Shown one piece after another: positions 17,213 to 27,769 of a stretch of 64,000 nucleotides of DNA. The stretch is from Mycobacterium sherrisii. Lineage in GTDB: Bacteria > Actinomycetota > Actinomycetes > Mycobacteriales > Mycobacteriaceae. The notes beneath the pieces were generated by a model that did not search any database, had not been told where the DNA came from, and saw only the letters and a list, made by a program, of their open reading frames with translations. The stretch is from assembly GCF_002102355.1 (NCBI RefSeq), contig NZ_LQPT01000081.1, forward strand, positions 62,001-126,000, written 5' to 3'. A program made the position numbers and the translations under genes. Numbering within the stretch: the stretch's first letter is position 1; each line of letters starts with the position of its first letter.

Positions 17213-18717
17213 GTCGCACCGAGCCCCTGGCGTCGCAGGTCGCCAACCCGCTTCAAGACGGCATTCCGTTCGCAACCAAACTGCAGCAACTTGCCGAGGA
17301 GCAGGCCGACACGGCCGCCGTCACGGTCGTCGCGCTCGATGGGACCGCCCAGACGCTGACCTTCGGCGAACTCGACGCCCGCGCCAATCAGTGGGGACGG
17401 GCGCTGGCCGACCGCGGCACGGAGGTGGGTTCGCTTGTCGCCCTTGCCATCCCCAACTCCTTGCACCTGGTGTTGGCGACGTTGGGGTGCTGGAAAGTCG
17501 GTGCGGTGCCGATCCCGATGCACTGGGATCTGCCCGAGTGGGAGCGCGACCGGGTGCGCGGCGTGATCAACCCCGCCGTGGTCGTCGACGAAGCCAGCCG
17601 CTGGGAGCTGGACGCGCGCGCGGCCGCCGAATCCGACGGCGCGCTACCGGTCGCCGTGTCTCCCACCGCGAATGGTATTTGCAGTAGCGGGTCGACCGGC
17701 GTGCCCAAAGTGATTCTCAATCTCGCCCCGTCACTATGGATCCCGCAGCACGGCGAACCTTTCCTGGCGAATTGGACACCGGTGGCCAAGCCGCAGACCA
17801 TCCTGGTGCCCGCGCCGATGTATCACACCAACGGCTTCGCCACCTTCCTGATGCTGCTCAGTGGTGATCATCTGGTGATACTCGAAAAGTTCGACGCCGC
17901 ACTGTTTGTCGACACCGTAGAGCGGTTCCGGATCACGAACTTCACCGCCACGCCGACGATGCTGGCCCGCATCGCGGCCCTGCCCGACATCCGTCAGCGC
18001 GATCTGTCCAGCGTCGTATTCATCCTGCAGGGCGCCGCGGTGATGCCACCGTCGCTGCTGCACACCTGGTTCGAATTGCTCAGCCCCGAACAGATCGTGA
18101 CGGCGTACGGCATGACCGAGAACCTCGGCCTCACCGCGCTGCGCGGTGACGAGTGGCTGGCTCATCCCGGCAGCGTCGGTCGCGGTTTCCGCGATACCGA
18201 GATCAAGATCCTCGACGCCGACAAGAACGAGTTGGGCCCCGGCGAGGACGGTGACGTCTATCTGCGCTCGATGATGAGTGCCGGCTATCGGTACCTGGGC
18301 GGCGCACCGCCGTTGCCGTCGACCGAGGACGGCTTCCGTTCCGCCGGCGACATCGGCCATCTCGACGAGGACGGCTTTCTCTACATCGTCGACCGCCGCG
18401 TCGACATGATCGTGACCGGCGGCGCCAATGTCTTTCCGGCGGAGGTGGAATCCGCTCTGGCCGACCACCCGGGGATCGCCGATGTGGTGGTCATCGGCCT
18501 GGCCGACGAGCGATGGGGACGACGCGTGCACGCCGTCGTGCAACCCGCCCGGCGCGACGGCGAAGCGCCGCCGACCGAGCAACAGGTGATCGAGTACGCC
18601 AAGACTCGGCTGGCGCCCTACAAGGCGCCCAAGACCGTCGAGTTCGTCGACGCGATCCCCCGCACCGCGGCAACCAAGGTCAATCGGTCGGCCCTGATCG
18701 CGGCTCGCGGCGGGTAA
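17209..18717 (+). CDS. AMP-dependent acyl-CoA synthetase (FadD-like)
   Basis: This 502-residue adenylate-forming ligase closes the five-gene operon. The P-loop SSGSTGVPK is at residues 159-167, followed by YGMTENLG, RSAGDIGHLDEDG, GGANVFPAEVE and a C-terminal TAATKVNR region with the expected catalytic lysine. The GTG start overlaps the stop of the fourth dehydrogenase. It would supply the CoA thioester that the preceding dehydrogenases oxidise. The substrate is unknown. Confidence 0.88.
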   Translation: MSRTEPLASQVANPLQDGIPFATKLQQLAEEQADTAAVTVVALDGTAQTLTFGELDARANQWGRALADRGTEVGSLVALAIPNSLHLVLATLGCWKVGAVPIPMHWDLPEWERDRVRGVINPAVVVDEASRWELDARAAAESDGALPVAVSPTANGICSSGSTGVPKVILNLAPSLWIPQHGEPFLANWTPVAKPQTILVPAPMYHTNGFATFLMLLSGDHLVILEKFDAALFVDTVERFRITNFTATPTMLARIAALPDIRQRDLSSVVFILQGAAVMPPSLLHTWFELLSPEQIVTAYGMTENLGLTALRGDEWLAHPGSVGRGFRDTEIKILDADKNELGPGEDGDVYLRSMMSAGYRYLGGAPPLPSTEDGFRSAGDIGHLDEDGFLYIVDRRVDMIVTGGANVFPAEVESALADHPGIADVVVIGLADERWGRRVHAVVQPARRDGEAPPTEQQVIEYAKTRLAPYKAPKTVEFVDAIPRTAATKVNRSALIAARGG

Positions 18718-18902
18718 CCGCCGCCGCTTCGACGTCCGGCCCGAACCGCCGCTCCCCAGCGAAGCGATACCCCGTACCCGTACAGTCTGGGCAGACGTTT
18801 CACCGTGCGCGGTGCAGCAAACGGCTGGATCGACTGCTTGGTAGCACCTTTGACATCTCGTCATGTCGAGGGGCCGCCTCGCGCGTTGCGCTCCTCGCGC
18901 AT

Positions 18903-18915
18903 ACCCCCCGGGGGT
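18903..18915. promoter_or_regulatory. Copper-type (CsoR/RicR-like) operator
   Basis: ACCCCC-C-GGGGGT is a perfect 6-1-6 inverted repeat preceded by T, so it reads TACCC...GGGTG. C-run/G-run dyads of this form are the known targets of CsoR and RicR copper sensors. It lies 17 nt upstream of an LpqS-like gene, a known RicR-regulon member in M. tuberculosis. A possible -10 (TAGCAT, 18918-18923) follows directly, so the dyad would cover the spacer. No CsoR or RicR gene is in the window. Confidence 0.65.
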
Positions 18916-18932
18916 GCTAGCATCGAGTCGTT

Positions 18933-19352
18933 ATGCGCCCGATCACTGCCCGCACGAACAAGTGGCTGCGCTACGCGACCGCGGTCGCGGCCCTTTTCTG
19001 GGCGCTGGGCGCCGCCGCCGGGTGTCACCTGCCGCACCTGGCAATGCCACTTTTGCATGCGCCGACCATGTCGGCAGCCGCGGCACACCATGCCGTCAGC
19101 GCGGCGGTCCAGCATCCCCCCATCGGCGGCCAGCAGTGCTCGCCGATGGATCTGGACTGCCAACACGTGGCGCAGTCATGCACGACAACCGATTTGGTAG
19201 CCCTTGCCGTTGCGGTCACGCTCATGGCGTTAGCCGCATCGTTGGCTTGGCCGGTGGTGTCGACACCCCGCGGCCCGCCGCGACGGGCCGGCTTCGTTCC
19301 ACCTCGGCCGGGTCGGCTCATTTTGACCCGCCACTGCATCGCCCGAATCTGA
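18933..19352 (+). CDS. lpqS: LpqS-like copper-inducible lipoprotein
   Basis: This 139-residue exported protein has a basic start, a hydrophobic stretch and a lipobox-like AAGC ending at C31. His/Met-rich sequence follows (CHLPHLAMPLLH). A second hydrophobic segment spans about 87-108, and the C-terminus LILTRHCIARI resembles my recollection of the end of M. tuberculosis LpqS. In M. tuberculosis lpqS belongs to the copper-responsive RicR regulon. No ribosome-binding site is visible and the possible -10 is very close, so the message may be leaderless. The symbol is given by similarity and operator context. Confidence 0.65.
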   Translation: MRPITARTNKWLRYATAVAALFWALGAAAGCHLPHLAMPLLHAPTMSAAAAHHAVSAAVQHPPIGGQQCSPMDLDCQHVAQSCTTTDLVALAVAVTLMALAASLAWPVVSTPRGPPRRAGFVPPRPGRLILTRHCIARI

Positions 19353-19531
19353 CCGGCCACCGCCGGGCCGCAGCGTTCACCGCCTGCGCCTGGCATCGGT
19401 GCCCACGTCCGCTGCCGCGCGCCCGCGCGGGAGATTCAGAAACGAGCATGTCAGATGAACGTTGTCGTATCCGAATATCGCAATACGTTGCCTGCCAACG
19501 TCTTTAACAATCCAACAATGGCGTCGCGGTC

Positions 19532-20641
19532 ATGAGCGCGCTAAGACCGCACGCGCTGGTGATCGGAGCCGGGGTCAGCGGCCTTACCACGGCGTTGACG
19601 CTGGCCCGTGACGGTTGGCGAGTCACCGTCGCCGCCGATCAGTTCGACCGCGACACGGTGTCGACGGTCGCAGGTGCGGTGTGGGAGTGGCCCCCGTCGG
19701 TGTGCGGCCGCCACCACGGCCACACCGTCCTGGCTCGCTCGGCCGGGTGGGCCAGGGATTCCTACCCACGCTTTGCCCGGCTGGCCGCCGACCCCCGCAC
19801 GGGTGTGAGCCTGCGACCCGCGATCTTCTACTTCCCGCGGCCGGTAGCGGAGGATCCTGCCGAGTCGGCAAAAATGGCCGAGGTCGAACAGTTCGTCCCC
19901 GGGTTCGTTCACGACGCTGAACTCATCGACGCCCACGGCATCAATCCCGGCGCCGGCATGGTCGACGCGTACTCATACCTGGCACCGACGATCGACACCG
20001 ATCAGTACCTGGCCTGGTTGTACCGCCAGGCCGTGACGGCCGGCGTGAACCTGACCAGTCGCCGCATCCGCGGATCGCTTGCCGACCAAGAAAACGAGTT
20101 ACGCACCGAGTACGCCGCCGACCTGATCGTCAACTGTTCCGGGCTGGGTGCGCGCGAGCTGGCGGGCGACTCGACGATGGAGCCGCACCGGGGCGCGCTG
20201 TTGCGAATGATCAACGACGGCAACGCGATGGCGCGGGTGACGGCCGTGCATGCCGTCGCGAACGACACCAGCACGGACAACCAGGACATGGTGTTCATCG
20301 TGCCCCGCGGCGCCGATCGGCTGTTGATAGGCGGCCTGGTCGAGCCGGACCAATACGACACCCGACTCGACCTGGGCAACTATCCGCCGCTGCGCGACAT
20401 GCTCGAGCGCTGCGCCGAATTCCTGCCCATTCTCCGGGGAGCCCAGCTCGACCCGCACGACCCGGTCCGGGTCGGACTGCGACCGTTCCGCGACGGCGGG
20501 GTGCGGTTACAAGTCCAGCCCGGCACCCGGATCGTGCACAACTACGGCCATGGCGGTGCCGGTGTCACCTTGTCCTGGGGCTGCGCCCTCGAGGTGGCCG
20601 AGTTGGCCAACGTGCTGCTAGCCGGCCAAGGCGTCGCCTGA
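19532..20641 (+). CDS. D-amino-acid-oxidase-like FAD oxidoreductase
   Basis: This 369-residue protein has an N-terminal FAD-binding motif (VIGAGVSGLTTALTL, residues 10-24) and the C-terminal DAO signature NYGHGGAGVTLSWGCALEVAE. The mid-region NCSGLGARELAGD and the VGLRPFRDGGVRL block also fit. D-amino-acid oxidases deaminate D-amino acids to keto acids with release of peroxide. M. tuberculosis has a homologue (Rv1905c, aao). It lies 179 nt after the LpqS-like gene and may be independently transcribed. Confidence 0.85.
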   Translation: MSALRPHALVIGAGVSGLTTALTLARDGWRVTVAADQFDRDTVSTVAGAVWEWPPSVCGRHHGHTVLARSAGWARDSYPRFARLAADPRTGVSLRPAIFYFPRPVAEDPAESAKMAEVEQFVPGFVHDAELIDAHGINPGAGMVDAYSYLAPTIDTDQYLAWLYRQAVTAGVNLTSRRIRGSLADQENELRTEYAADLIVNCSGLGARELAGDSTMEPHRGALLRMINDGNAMARVTAVHAVANDTSTDNQDMVFIVPRGADRLLIGGLVEPDQYDTRLDLGNYPPLRDMLERCAEFLPILRGAQLDPHDPVRVGLRPFRDGGVRLQVQPGTRIVHNYGHGGAGVTLSWGCALEVAELANVLLAGQGVA

Positions 20642-20720
20642 AAAAGGTTGGCGCGCAGTACAACCGGAACTTCATGTTTTCCTCGACCCAAACGACCTGA
20701 AAGTAGCAAGGACTCAAATC

Positions 20721-21461
20721 ATGATGATGATGGCAATGCCCGCGCCCCAGTGGGTGACAGTCGTGGCCTGGATAGTAACCATCCTCGGTGGGATGGTTGC
20801 CGGCGTCATGCTCGCCGATATCTATCTGGGCGGTTATCGGCAACCGCTGAAGGCGATGGAGGCGGTCTGGCCGGTGACGGCGATCTACGCCGGTCCGGCC
20901 GCCTGGTGGGCCTACTACCGGTGGGGCCGGCCAGCCACCCTCCGCTGGCAAGAACACCACGGCCGGGCGCCCCAAATGGGCCGCGCCGCAACGGCTGCCG
21001 CGCAGACCCTGCCCGGTGGGGCGGTCTCATTCGTCGGCCACATGATCGCCATGCCGCTGGTGATGTGGACGGGATGGACGATCGGCGGTCAGGGGGTCTG
21101 GCCGATGATGCTGCTGATCGCGGCCTTTGCCCTACCGCTGCTGTCCGCCTTTGAGTATCACGCCCTCACATCGGCCGGGCAGATCGAGTCGGCGGGCCGC
21201 CGTTGGTGTGTGGCGTCGCGCATTTCGATTCTCGCGATTGCCGCATTCGACGTGGGCATGGGCGCCTCCATGCTGGTGGTGGCATTCGTGCTGCGGTATG
21301 CCCCCGACTCCATGGCGTTCTGGTTGGTCATGTGGGCCGGCATGTGGCTGGGTTTTGCGACCGCTTACCCGATGGTGCGGTGGCTGCTCCCGAAAGACAC
21401 CACCGACTCCGCGGCGCCGGCGGCCGGCGCCGCGCGTCCGCAGGTGCAAACGGCCCGGTAA
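20721..21461 (+). CDS. DUF4396 membrane protein
   Basis: This 246-residue integral membrane protein begins with four methionines and MPAPQW. It shows about six hydrophobic segments, including VTVVAWIVTILGGMVAGVM near the N-terminus and ISILAIAAFDVGMGASMLVVA late. The SFVGHMIAMP segment carries a His/Met pair and is recognisable from DUF4396 proteins, which often lie beside copper-resistance genes. The function is not established. AAGGA lies about 8 nt upstream of the chosen ATG. Its position behind LpqS suggests metal-related physiology, which is inferred. Confidence 0.7.
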   Translation: MMMMAMPAPQWVTVVAWIVTILGGMVAGVMLADIYLGGYRQPLKAMEAVWPVTAIYAGPAAWWAYYRWGRPATLRWQEHHGRAPQMGRAATAAAQTLPGGAVSFVGHMIAMPLVMWTGWTIGGQGVWPMMLLIAAFALPLLSAFEYHALTSAGQIESAGRRWCVASRISILAIAAFDVGMGASMLVVAFVLRYAPDSMAFWLVMWAGMWLGFATAYPMVRWLLPKDTTDSAAPAAGAARPQVQTAR

Positions 21462-21487
21462 CCGAGGCAGCGAACGGCCCGGCTCGC

Positions 21488-21506
21488 GCGGTAACCTCAT
21501 TCTCAA
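21488..21506. promoter_or_regulatory. Partial copy of the GGTAAC-N-TCATT operator
   Basis: GCGGTAACCTCATTCTCAA matches the perfect dyad at 22595-22613 at 14 of 19 positions, keeping GGTAAC and TCATT. It lies 34 nt upstream of the TetR-hotdog start, where an autoregulatory site would be expected. Confidence 0.4.
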
Positions 21507-21540
21507 GCGCACCTGCGCGACGGAAGGGGACCTATCGCCC

Positions 21541-22569
21541 ATGACCGCCCCGAGTGATGGAGCCGAAGTCACGCGCGGCGACCGCTTCATCAAGACGGCC
21601 GTGGAGATCCTGCGCGAGACGGGCCGCACGGACTTCACCGTGCAGGAGGTCGTCGCCCGGTCCAAGACCTCGCTGCGGGCCTTTTACCAGCATTTCAGCA
21701 CCAAGGACGAGCTGTTGCTGGCGCTGTTCGACCGGACCATCGCCCAGTCGGTGGCGACCTGGCGGGCCGAGACCGAGGGGCTGGACAGCACCGCCGCGCT
21801 CAAGCTGCTGATCGACCGCGTCAGTCAACAACCCGAGTCCAGCACCCAGGACAGCCTGAACCGGGCGCTGGGCCTCTACAACCACCACCTGGCGGAGACG
21901 CGTCCGCGCGAATACGCCCGGGTGTTGTCCCCGCTGCATCGCTTGATCCGCGACATCGTCGGGCAAGGCATCACCGAGGGGGTGTTCAATCCCGCGCTCG
22001 ACGTCGAGTCCTCGGCGGCGATCGCCATGCAGACGATGGTGGGGGCACAGCGATTGCATTGGCTGGGCGCCGAATTGAACGGAACGCCGGTGGACGCCGG
22101 GCAACTGTATGAGTTCCTCACCCGCGCGCTGGGGATCCGGGACGCCGACGACGAGACCGCCCCGCCCTCGCTGGCCGCGCTGTTCGGCGCCATCGGTCTG
22201 CGAACCGGTTCTCGCGACGGCGAATTCGCGATGACACTGCCCGTGAGTCCGCATGTGGTGAACACCTCCGGCGCACTGCAAGGCGGGCTGATCGCCACGC
22301 TGGTCGACGTCGCGGGCGGGCAGTTCGGGCTGGATTATCTGCCGCCCGGCACCACCATGACGACGGCCGACCTGTTCGTCCGGTACCTGCGCCCGATCCG
22401 GCAGGGTTCGGCCGTGGCCGTCCCGCGGATGTTGCGGGCCGGCCGACGGTCGATGGTCATGCAGATCGACATCTATGCCGACGGCGACGACAAGGTCGCC
22501 GCAACTGCGACAGTCAATTTCGCCATCATCAACGGCGCGACGCCGAAGGGAATGCGCGACGGCGGCTAG
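21541..22569 (+). CDS. TetR regulator fused to a hotdog (PaaI-like thioesterase) domain
   Basis: This 342-residue protein has two parts. Residues about 13-200 are a TetR regulator, with the helix-turn-helix in FTVQEVVARSKTSLRAFYQHF and a helical ligand domain. Residues about 228-335 are a hotdog fold of the PaaI thioesterase type, with VNTSGALQGGLIATLVDVAGG and then DLFVRYLRPIRQGS. A typical TetR protein ends near 200 residues. The hotdog domain may bind or hydrolyse an acyl-CoA, making this a thioester-sensing repressor. That is inference. A perfect dyad lies just downstream and a partial copy just upstream. Confidence 0.85.
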   Translation: MTAPSDGAEVTRGDRFIKTAVEILRETGRTDFTVQEVVARSKTSLRAFYQHFSTKDELLLALFDRTIAQSVATWRAETEGLDSTAALKLLIDRVSQQPESSTQDSLNRALGLYNHHLAETRPREYARVLSPLHRLIRDIVGQGITEGVFNPALDVESSAAIAMQTMVGAQRLHWLGAELNGTPVDAGQLYEFLTRALGIRDADDETAPPSLAALFGAIGLRTGSRDGEFAMTLPVSPHVVNTSGALQGGLIATLVDVAGGQFGLDYLPPGTTMTTADLFVRYLRPIRQGSAVAVPRMLRAGRRSMVMQIDIYADGDDKVAATATVNFAIINGATPKGMRDGG

Positions 22570-22594
22570 CCCCGGTACGGGGTATTGCGCAGCA

Positions 22595-22613
22595 GTGGTA
22601 ACGTCATTACCAC
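22595..22613. promoter_or_regulatory. Perfect dyad GTGGTAA-N5-TTACCAC
   Basis: GTGGTAACGTCATTACCAC is a perfect inverted repeat with 7-bp arms and a 5-bp centre, a common size for TetR operators. It lies between the TetR-hotdog gene and the amidohydrolase gene, 33 nt before the amidohydrolase start and probably within its promoter. Confidence 0.6.
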
Positions 22614-22645
22614 GTATCGAGAATTCAGTCTGCAAGGAGATCGCC

Positions 22646-23863
22646 ATGCCGTCTCGCGAGCTTCCGTTTCCGGTGTTCGACGCCGACAACCACATGTACG
22701 AACCGCAGGAGGCGCTGACCAAGTTCCTGCCCGAAAACCGAAAGCATGTCATCGATTACGTGCAGGTGCGCGGCCGCACCAAGATCGTGGTCCGCGGCCA
22801 CATCAGCGACTACATCCCCAACCCGACGTTCGAGGTGGTGGCGCGTCCGGGCGCCCAGGAGGACTACTTCCGCAACGGCTCGCAGGGCAAGAGCTACCGC
22901 GAGATCCTCGGCGAGCCGATGAAGGCTATCCCGGCCTTCCGCGAACCGGGCGCGCGCCTCGAGGTGATGGACGACCTCGGTATCGATTACGCGCTGATGT
23001 TCCCGACGCTGGCCAGCTTGGTCGAGGAACGCATGAAGGACGACCCGGAGATGACCCACGACGTCATCCACGCGCTCAACCAGTGGATGTACGAACAGTG
23101 GTCGTTCAACTACCAAGACCGCATCTTCGCCACCCCGGTTATCACCCTGCCGATCGTCGACCGCGCGCTCGAAGAGCTGCAGTGGTGCCTGGAGCGCGGC
23201 GCCCGCACGGTGCTGGTCCGCCCCGCCCCGGTGCCCGGCTACCGCGGCAGCCGCTCGTTCGGACTGGAAGAGTTCGACCCGTTCTGGCAGGCCTGTGTGG
23301 CCGCCGAGATCCCGGTCTCGATGCACGCCTCCGACAGCGGCTACTCCGAGCTGCTCAACATCTGGGAGCCCGGCGACGAGTTCCTGCCGTTCAAGCCGAC
23401 CGCCTTCCGCAGCCTGGCCATGGGGCACCGGCCGGTCGAGGACGCCTTCGGCGCGTTGATCTGTCACGGCGCGCTGACCCGCAACCCCGATCTGCGGATC
23501 CTGTCGATCGAGAACGGCGCCGACTGGGTACCGCACTTGTTCAAGGGGCTCAAGGGCGTCTACAAGAAAATGCCGCAGTCCTTCGCCGAGGATCCGATCG
23601 AGACATTCAAGCGGTGCGTCTATGTCAGCCCGTTCTGGGAAGATCGGTTCACCGAGATCGTCAACATGGTCGGCACCGACCGGGTCGTCTTCGGATCCGA
23701 CTGGCCGCATCCCGAGGGTCTGAAGGACCCGATCAGCTTCGTCGACGAGTTGACCGACTTCAGCGACGAGGACAAGGCCAAGATCATGGGCGGCAACCTG
23801 ATGAAGCTCATGAAGGTGTCTGAGCCGGTTTCGAAGCCGGCCAAAAAGCCCGTCTCCGCCTGA
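22646..23863 (+). CDS. Amidohydrolase family 2 protein
   Basis: This 405-residue TIM-barrel metal-dependent hydrolase or decarboxylase has the N-terminal ligand region D12-x-D14-x-H16 (FDADNHMYEP), the block SMHASDSGYSEL and the late VFGSDWPHPEG with the metal-binding aspartate. It is a close paralogue of the 54341-55543 product in order and length. AAGGAGA at 22634-22640 precedes the ATG by 5 nt. The lysine-rich C-terminus (SKPAKKPVSA) is an unusual tail. The reaction is not predictable beyond hydrolysis or non-oxidative decarboxylation. Confidence 0.82.
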   Translation: MPSRELPFPVFDADNHMYEPQEALTKFLPENRKHVIDYVQVRGRTKIVVRGHISDYIPNPTFEVVARPGAQEDYFRNGSQGKSYREILGEPMKAIPAFREPGARLEVMDDLGIDYALMFPTLASLVEERMKDDPEMTHDVIHALNQWMYEQWSFNYQDRIFATPVITLPIVDRALEELQWCLERGARTVLVRPAPVPGYRGSRSFGLEEFDPFWQACVAAEIPVSMHASDSGYSELLNIWEPGDEFLPFKPTAFRSLAMGHRPVEDAFGALICHGALTRNPDLRILSIENGADWVPHLFKGLKGVYKKMPQSFAEDPIETFKRCVYVSPFWEDRFTEIVNMVGTDRVVFGSDWPHPEGLKDPISFVDELTDFSDEDKAKIMGGNLMKLMKVSEPVSKPAKKPVSA

Positions 23864-23953
23864 CTCGGGTATAGACGGGGCGTTCGGCGGTGCTATAGAA
23901 AAGAAGCTCCCCTCCGAAAAGGCCCCGCCGACGCGGCCGGTTAGGAGCAGACG

Positions 23954-24433
23954 ATGAACCCGGCTGCGGCCGCATCATCAGTGACCAGGGTGACGCTGAG
24001 CGCCCGACTGGTGTCCGAACTCGGCGACCCGCACAGCACGTTGCGGGCGGTGACCCAGCGCAGTGACGGGGTGGTGATCGTCCGGGCGGGCGGCGAGGTC
24101 GACGGCGCCAACGAGCACACCTGGCGGCGGCTGGTCGAGGAGGCTGCCGCGGTCGCGACGCCACCGGGACCGTTCGTCGTCGACCTCAACGGCCTCGATT
24201 TCGTGGGATGCGGCGCGTTCGCCGTCCTGGCGGCCGAGTCGGAGCGCTGCCGGGCGCGCGGCGTCGCGGTGCGGCTGGTGAGCTGCGATCCCAGCGTCGC
24301 CCGGGTGATTCAAGCGTGCAATCTGGGCGGCGTATTGCCGCTACATCCGACCGTGGAAACCGCGCTGGCCACGGCCGGGCGCGGCGATAGGCCCGAGCCG
24401 GGCCGCCCGGCCGCGCCCCCGTTGCCAAACTGA
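23954..24433 (+). CDS. rsfA: STAS-domain anti-anti-sigma factor, RsfA-like
   Basis: This 159-residue protein has a single STAS domain (about 30-140) with VDLNGLDFVGCGAFAVLA in place of the usual serine-containing DLSG...SSG motif. Cys86 occupies the region where SpoIIAA-type proteins carry the phosphorylated serine, and Cys99, Cys111 and Cys122 follow. M. tuberculosis RsfA (Rv1365c) is an unphosphorylated, redox-responsive antagonist of the SigF anti-sigma factor and shares this Cys feature. Its neighbour here is an Rv1364c-like protein, as in M. tuberculosis. A Pro-rich tail extends beyond the domain. Confidence 0.78.
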   Translation: MNPAAAASSVTRVTLSARLVSELGDPHSTLRAVTQRSDGVVIVRAGGEVDGANEHTWRRLVEEAAAVATPPGPFVVDLNGLDFVGCGAFAVLAAESERCRARGVAVRLVSCDPSVARVIQACNLGGVLPLHPTVETALATAGRGDRPEPGRPAAPPLPN

Positions 24434-24502
24434 TGCACTGACCCCTTCGACCCGTTGCTAATCTAATTACTTGCGTGTGTCCAATAGGCCGCGCTTTGCT
24501 AG

Positions 24503-26524
<2,022 letters not shown>

Positions 26525-26527
26525 CGT

Positions 26528-27769
26528 TCAGCGGGTCTTGCCGTGCCGCACCTGGTTGAACGGCACGCCGCGGTCGGCGGCGTATTCGCGCGGAAAGCCC
26601 AGCACCCGTTCACCGATCACGTTGCGCGCCATTTCCGTGGTGCCGCCCCCGATGGCGACGGTCTGCCTGGCCAGATAACGCAGGCCGGTCTGCAGCCCCT
26701 CGCCGATCTCGCCGACCACACCGGCTGCACCGGCGACGGCCGTCGCGATGTCGATCTCGGTCGTCACGGTCTCGGAGTGGAACAGCCGGATGAGCGTCCC
26801 GGCGGCGGGCGGTAGCGTCGCGTCTCGCACACTGCGGTAGACGTGGTCGATCAGCTGATCGGCCACCGCCCGGTGCACCAATGCCCGGCCCGCCATCTCT
26901 TGTGCGCGTTCGCTGTCCGCCTGACCGGTCGCGTTCAACAGCGCCACGTAGTCGACGGGAGTCGCGTTGCCGCCCTCATTGCCGCTGCCACTGGCGAACT
27001 CCGAACCCTGCCCCACCGCCCGGCGTTCGTGATACAGCTGACGCGACGCGACCGCCCAGCCGCCGTTGACATCCCCGACGACGGCGTCATCACCGACGTC
27101 CACGCCGTCGAGGAACTCCTCGCAGAATTCGGTCGACCCGCTGAGCATCGTGATGTGGCGCAACGTGATTCCCGGGTGGTTGATGGGGACCAGGAACATC
27201 GTCAGGCCCTCGTGCTTGGGCACATCCCAATCGGTGCGCGCCAAGCACAGGCCGTAGTCGGCGGCGAAGGCGCTGGTGCTCCAGGTCTTGGCGCCGTTGA
27301 TCACCCAGCGGTCGCCGCGGCGTTCGGCACGGGTGATCACCCCGGCCAGATCCGACCCGCCGCTGGGTTCGCTCAACAGCTGCACCAGTACCTCTTCGCC
27401 GCGCAGCGCCGCGCCGATGTGTTGCTTCTTCTGCTCTTCGCTGCCGGTGTCGAGCAACGTGGCGCAGCAGATGGTAAAGGTCGGGATGTTGAGGATCAGC
27501 GGCATCTCGTAGCGCAACGATTCCTCGTCGAACGCCTTCTGATACGCATAATCCAGGCCCAGGCCACCGTATTCGCGGGGAAAGCAGATCCCGGCGAATC
27601 CGCCTTCGTACAACCGCTTTTGCAGCTCGCGGGCCCGCTTCCACGCGTCCGCATCGTCCCGGGGTGCAGGCGGCGGAGAGTCGGGGTCGATCGGCGGCAT
27701 GTTGTCGGCCAACCAGGCCCGGGCGCGGGCGGCGAATGCGGCGACGGATTCCGGCGGTTGACCCGTCAT
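26528..27769 (-). CDS. Acyl-CoA dehydrogenase, large-type subunit
   Basis: This 413-residue FadE-type protein has the motif LLSEPSGGSDLAG at residues 131-143 and the C-terminal GGGTTEMARNVIGERVLGFPRE block. Its ATG overlaps the stop of the upstream dehydrogenase (ATGA), so the two form a heteromeric pair. A Gly/Ser/Asn-rich insertion (GQGSEFASGSGNEGG) sits mid-protein. Longer upstream in-frame sequence shadows the partner and was rejected. It converges with the Rv1364c-like gene after only 3 nt. Confidence 0.87.
   Translation of the reverse strand: MTGQPPESVAAFAARARAWLADNMPPIDPDSPPPAPRDDADAWKRARELQKRLYEGGFAGICFPREYGGLGLDYAYQKAFDEESLRYEMPLILNIPTFTICCATLLDTGSEEQKKQHIGAALRGEEVLVQLLSEPSGGSDLAGVITRAERRGDRWVINGAKTWSTSAFAADYGLCLARTDWDVPKHEGLTMFLVPINHPGITLRHITMLSGSTEFCEEFLDGVDVGDDAVVGDVNGGWAVASRQLYHERRAVGQGSEFASGSGNEGGNATPVDYVALLNATGQADSERAQEMAGRALVHRAVADQLIDHVYRSVRDATLPPAAGTLIRLFHSETVTTEIDIATAVAGAAGVVGEIGEGLQTGLRYLARQTVAIGGGTTEMARNVIGERVLGFPREYAADRGVPFNQVRHGKTR

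Noticed and set aside
23870-23900. GGGTATAGACG as a SigF -10 element ahead of the RsfA-like gene.
   Set aside because: No GTTT-type -35 element lies at the required 15-17 nt distance.
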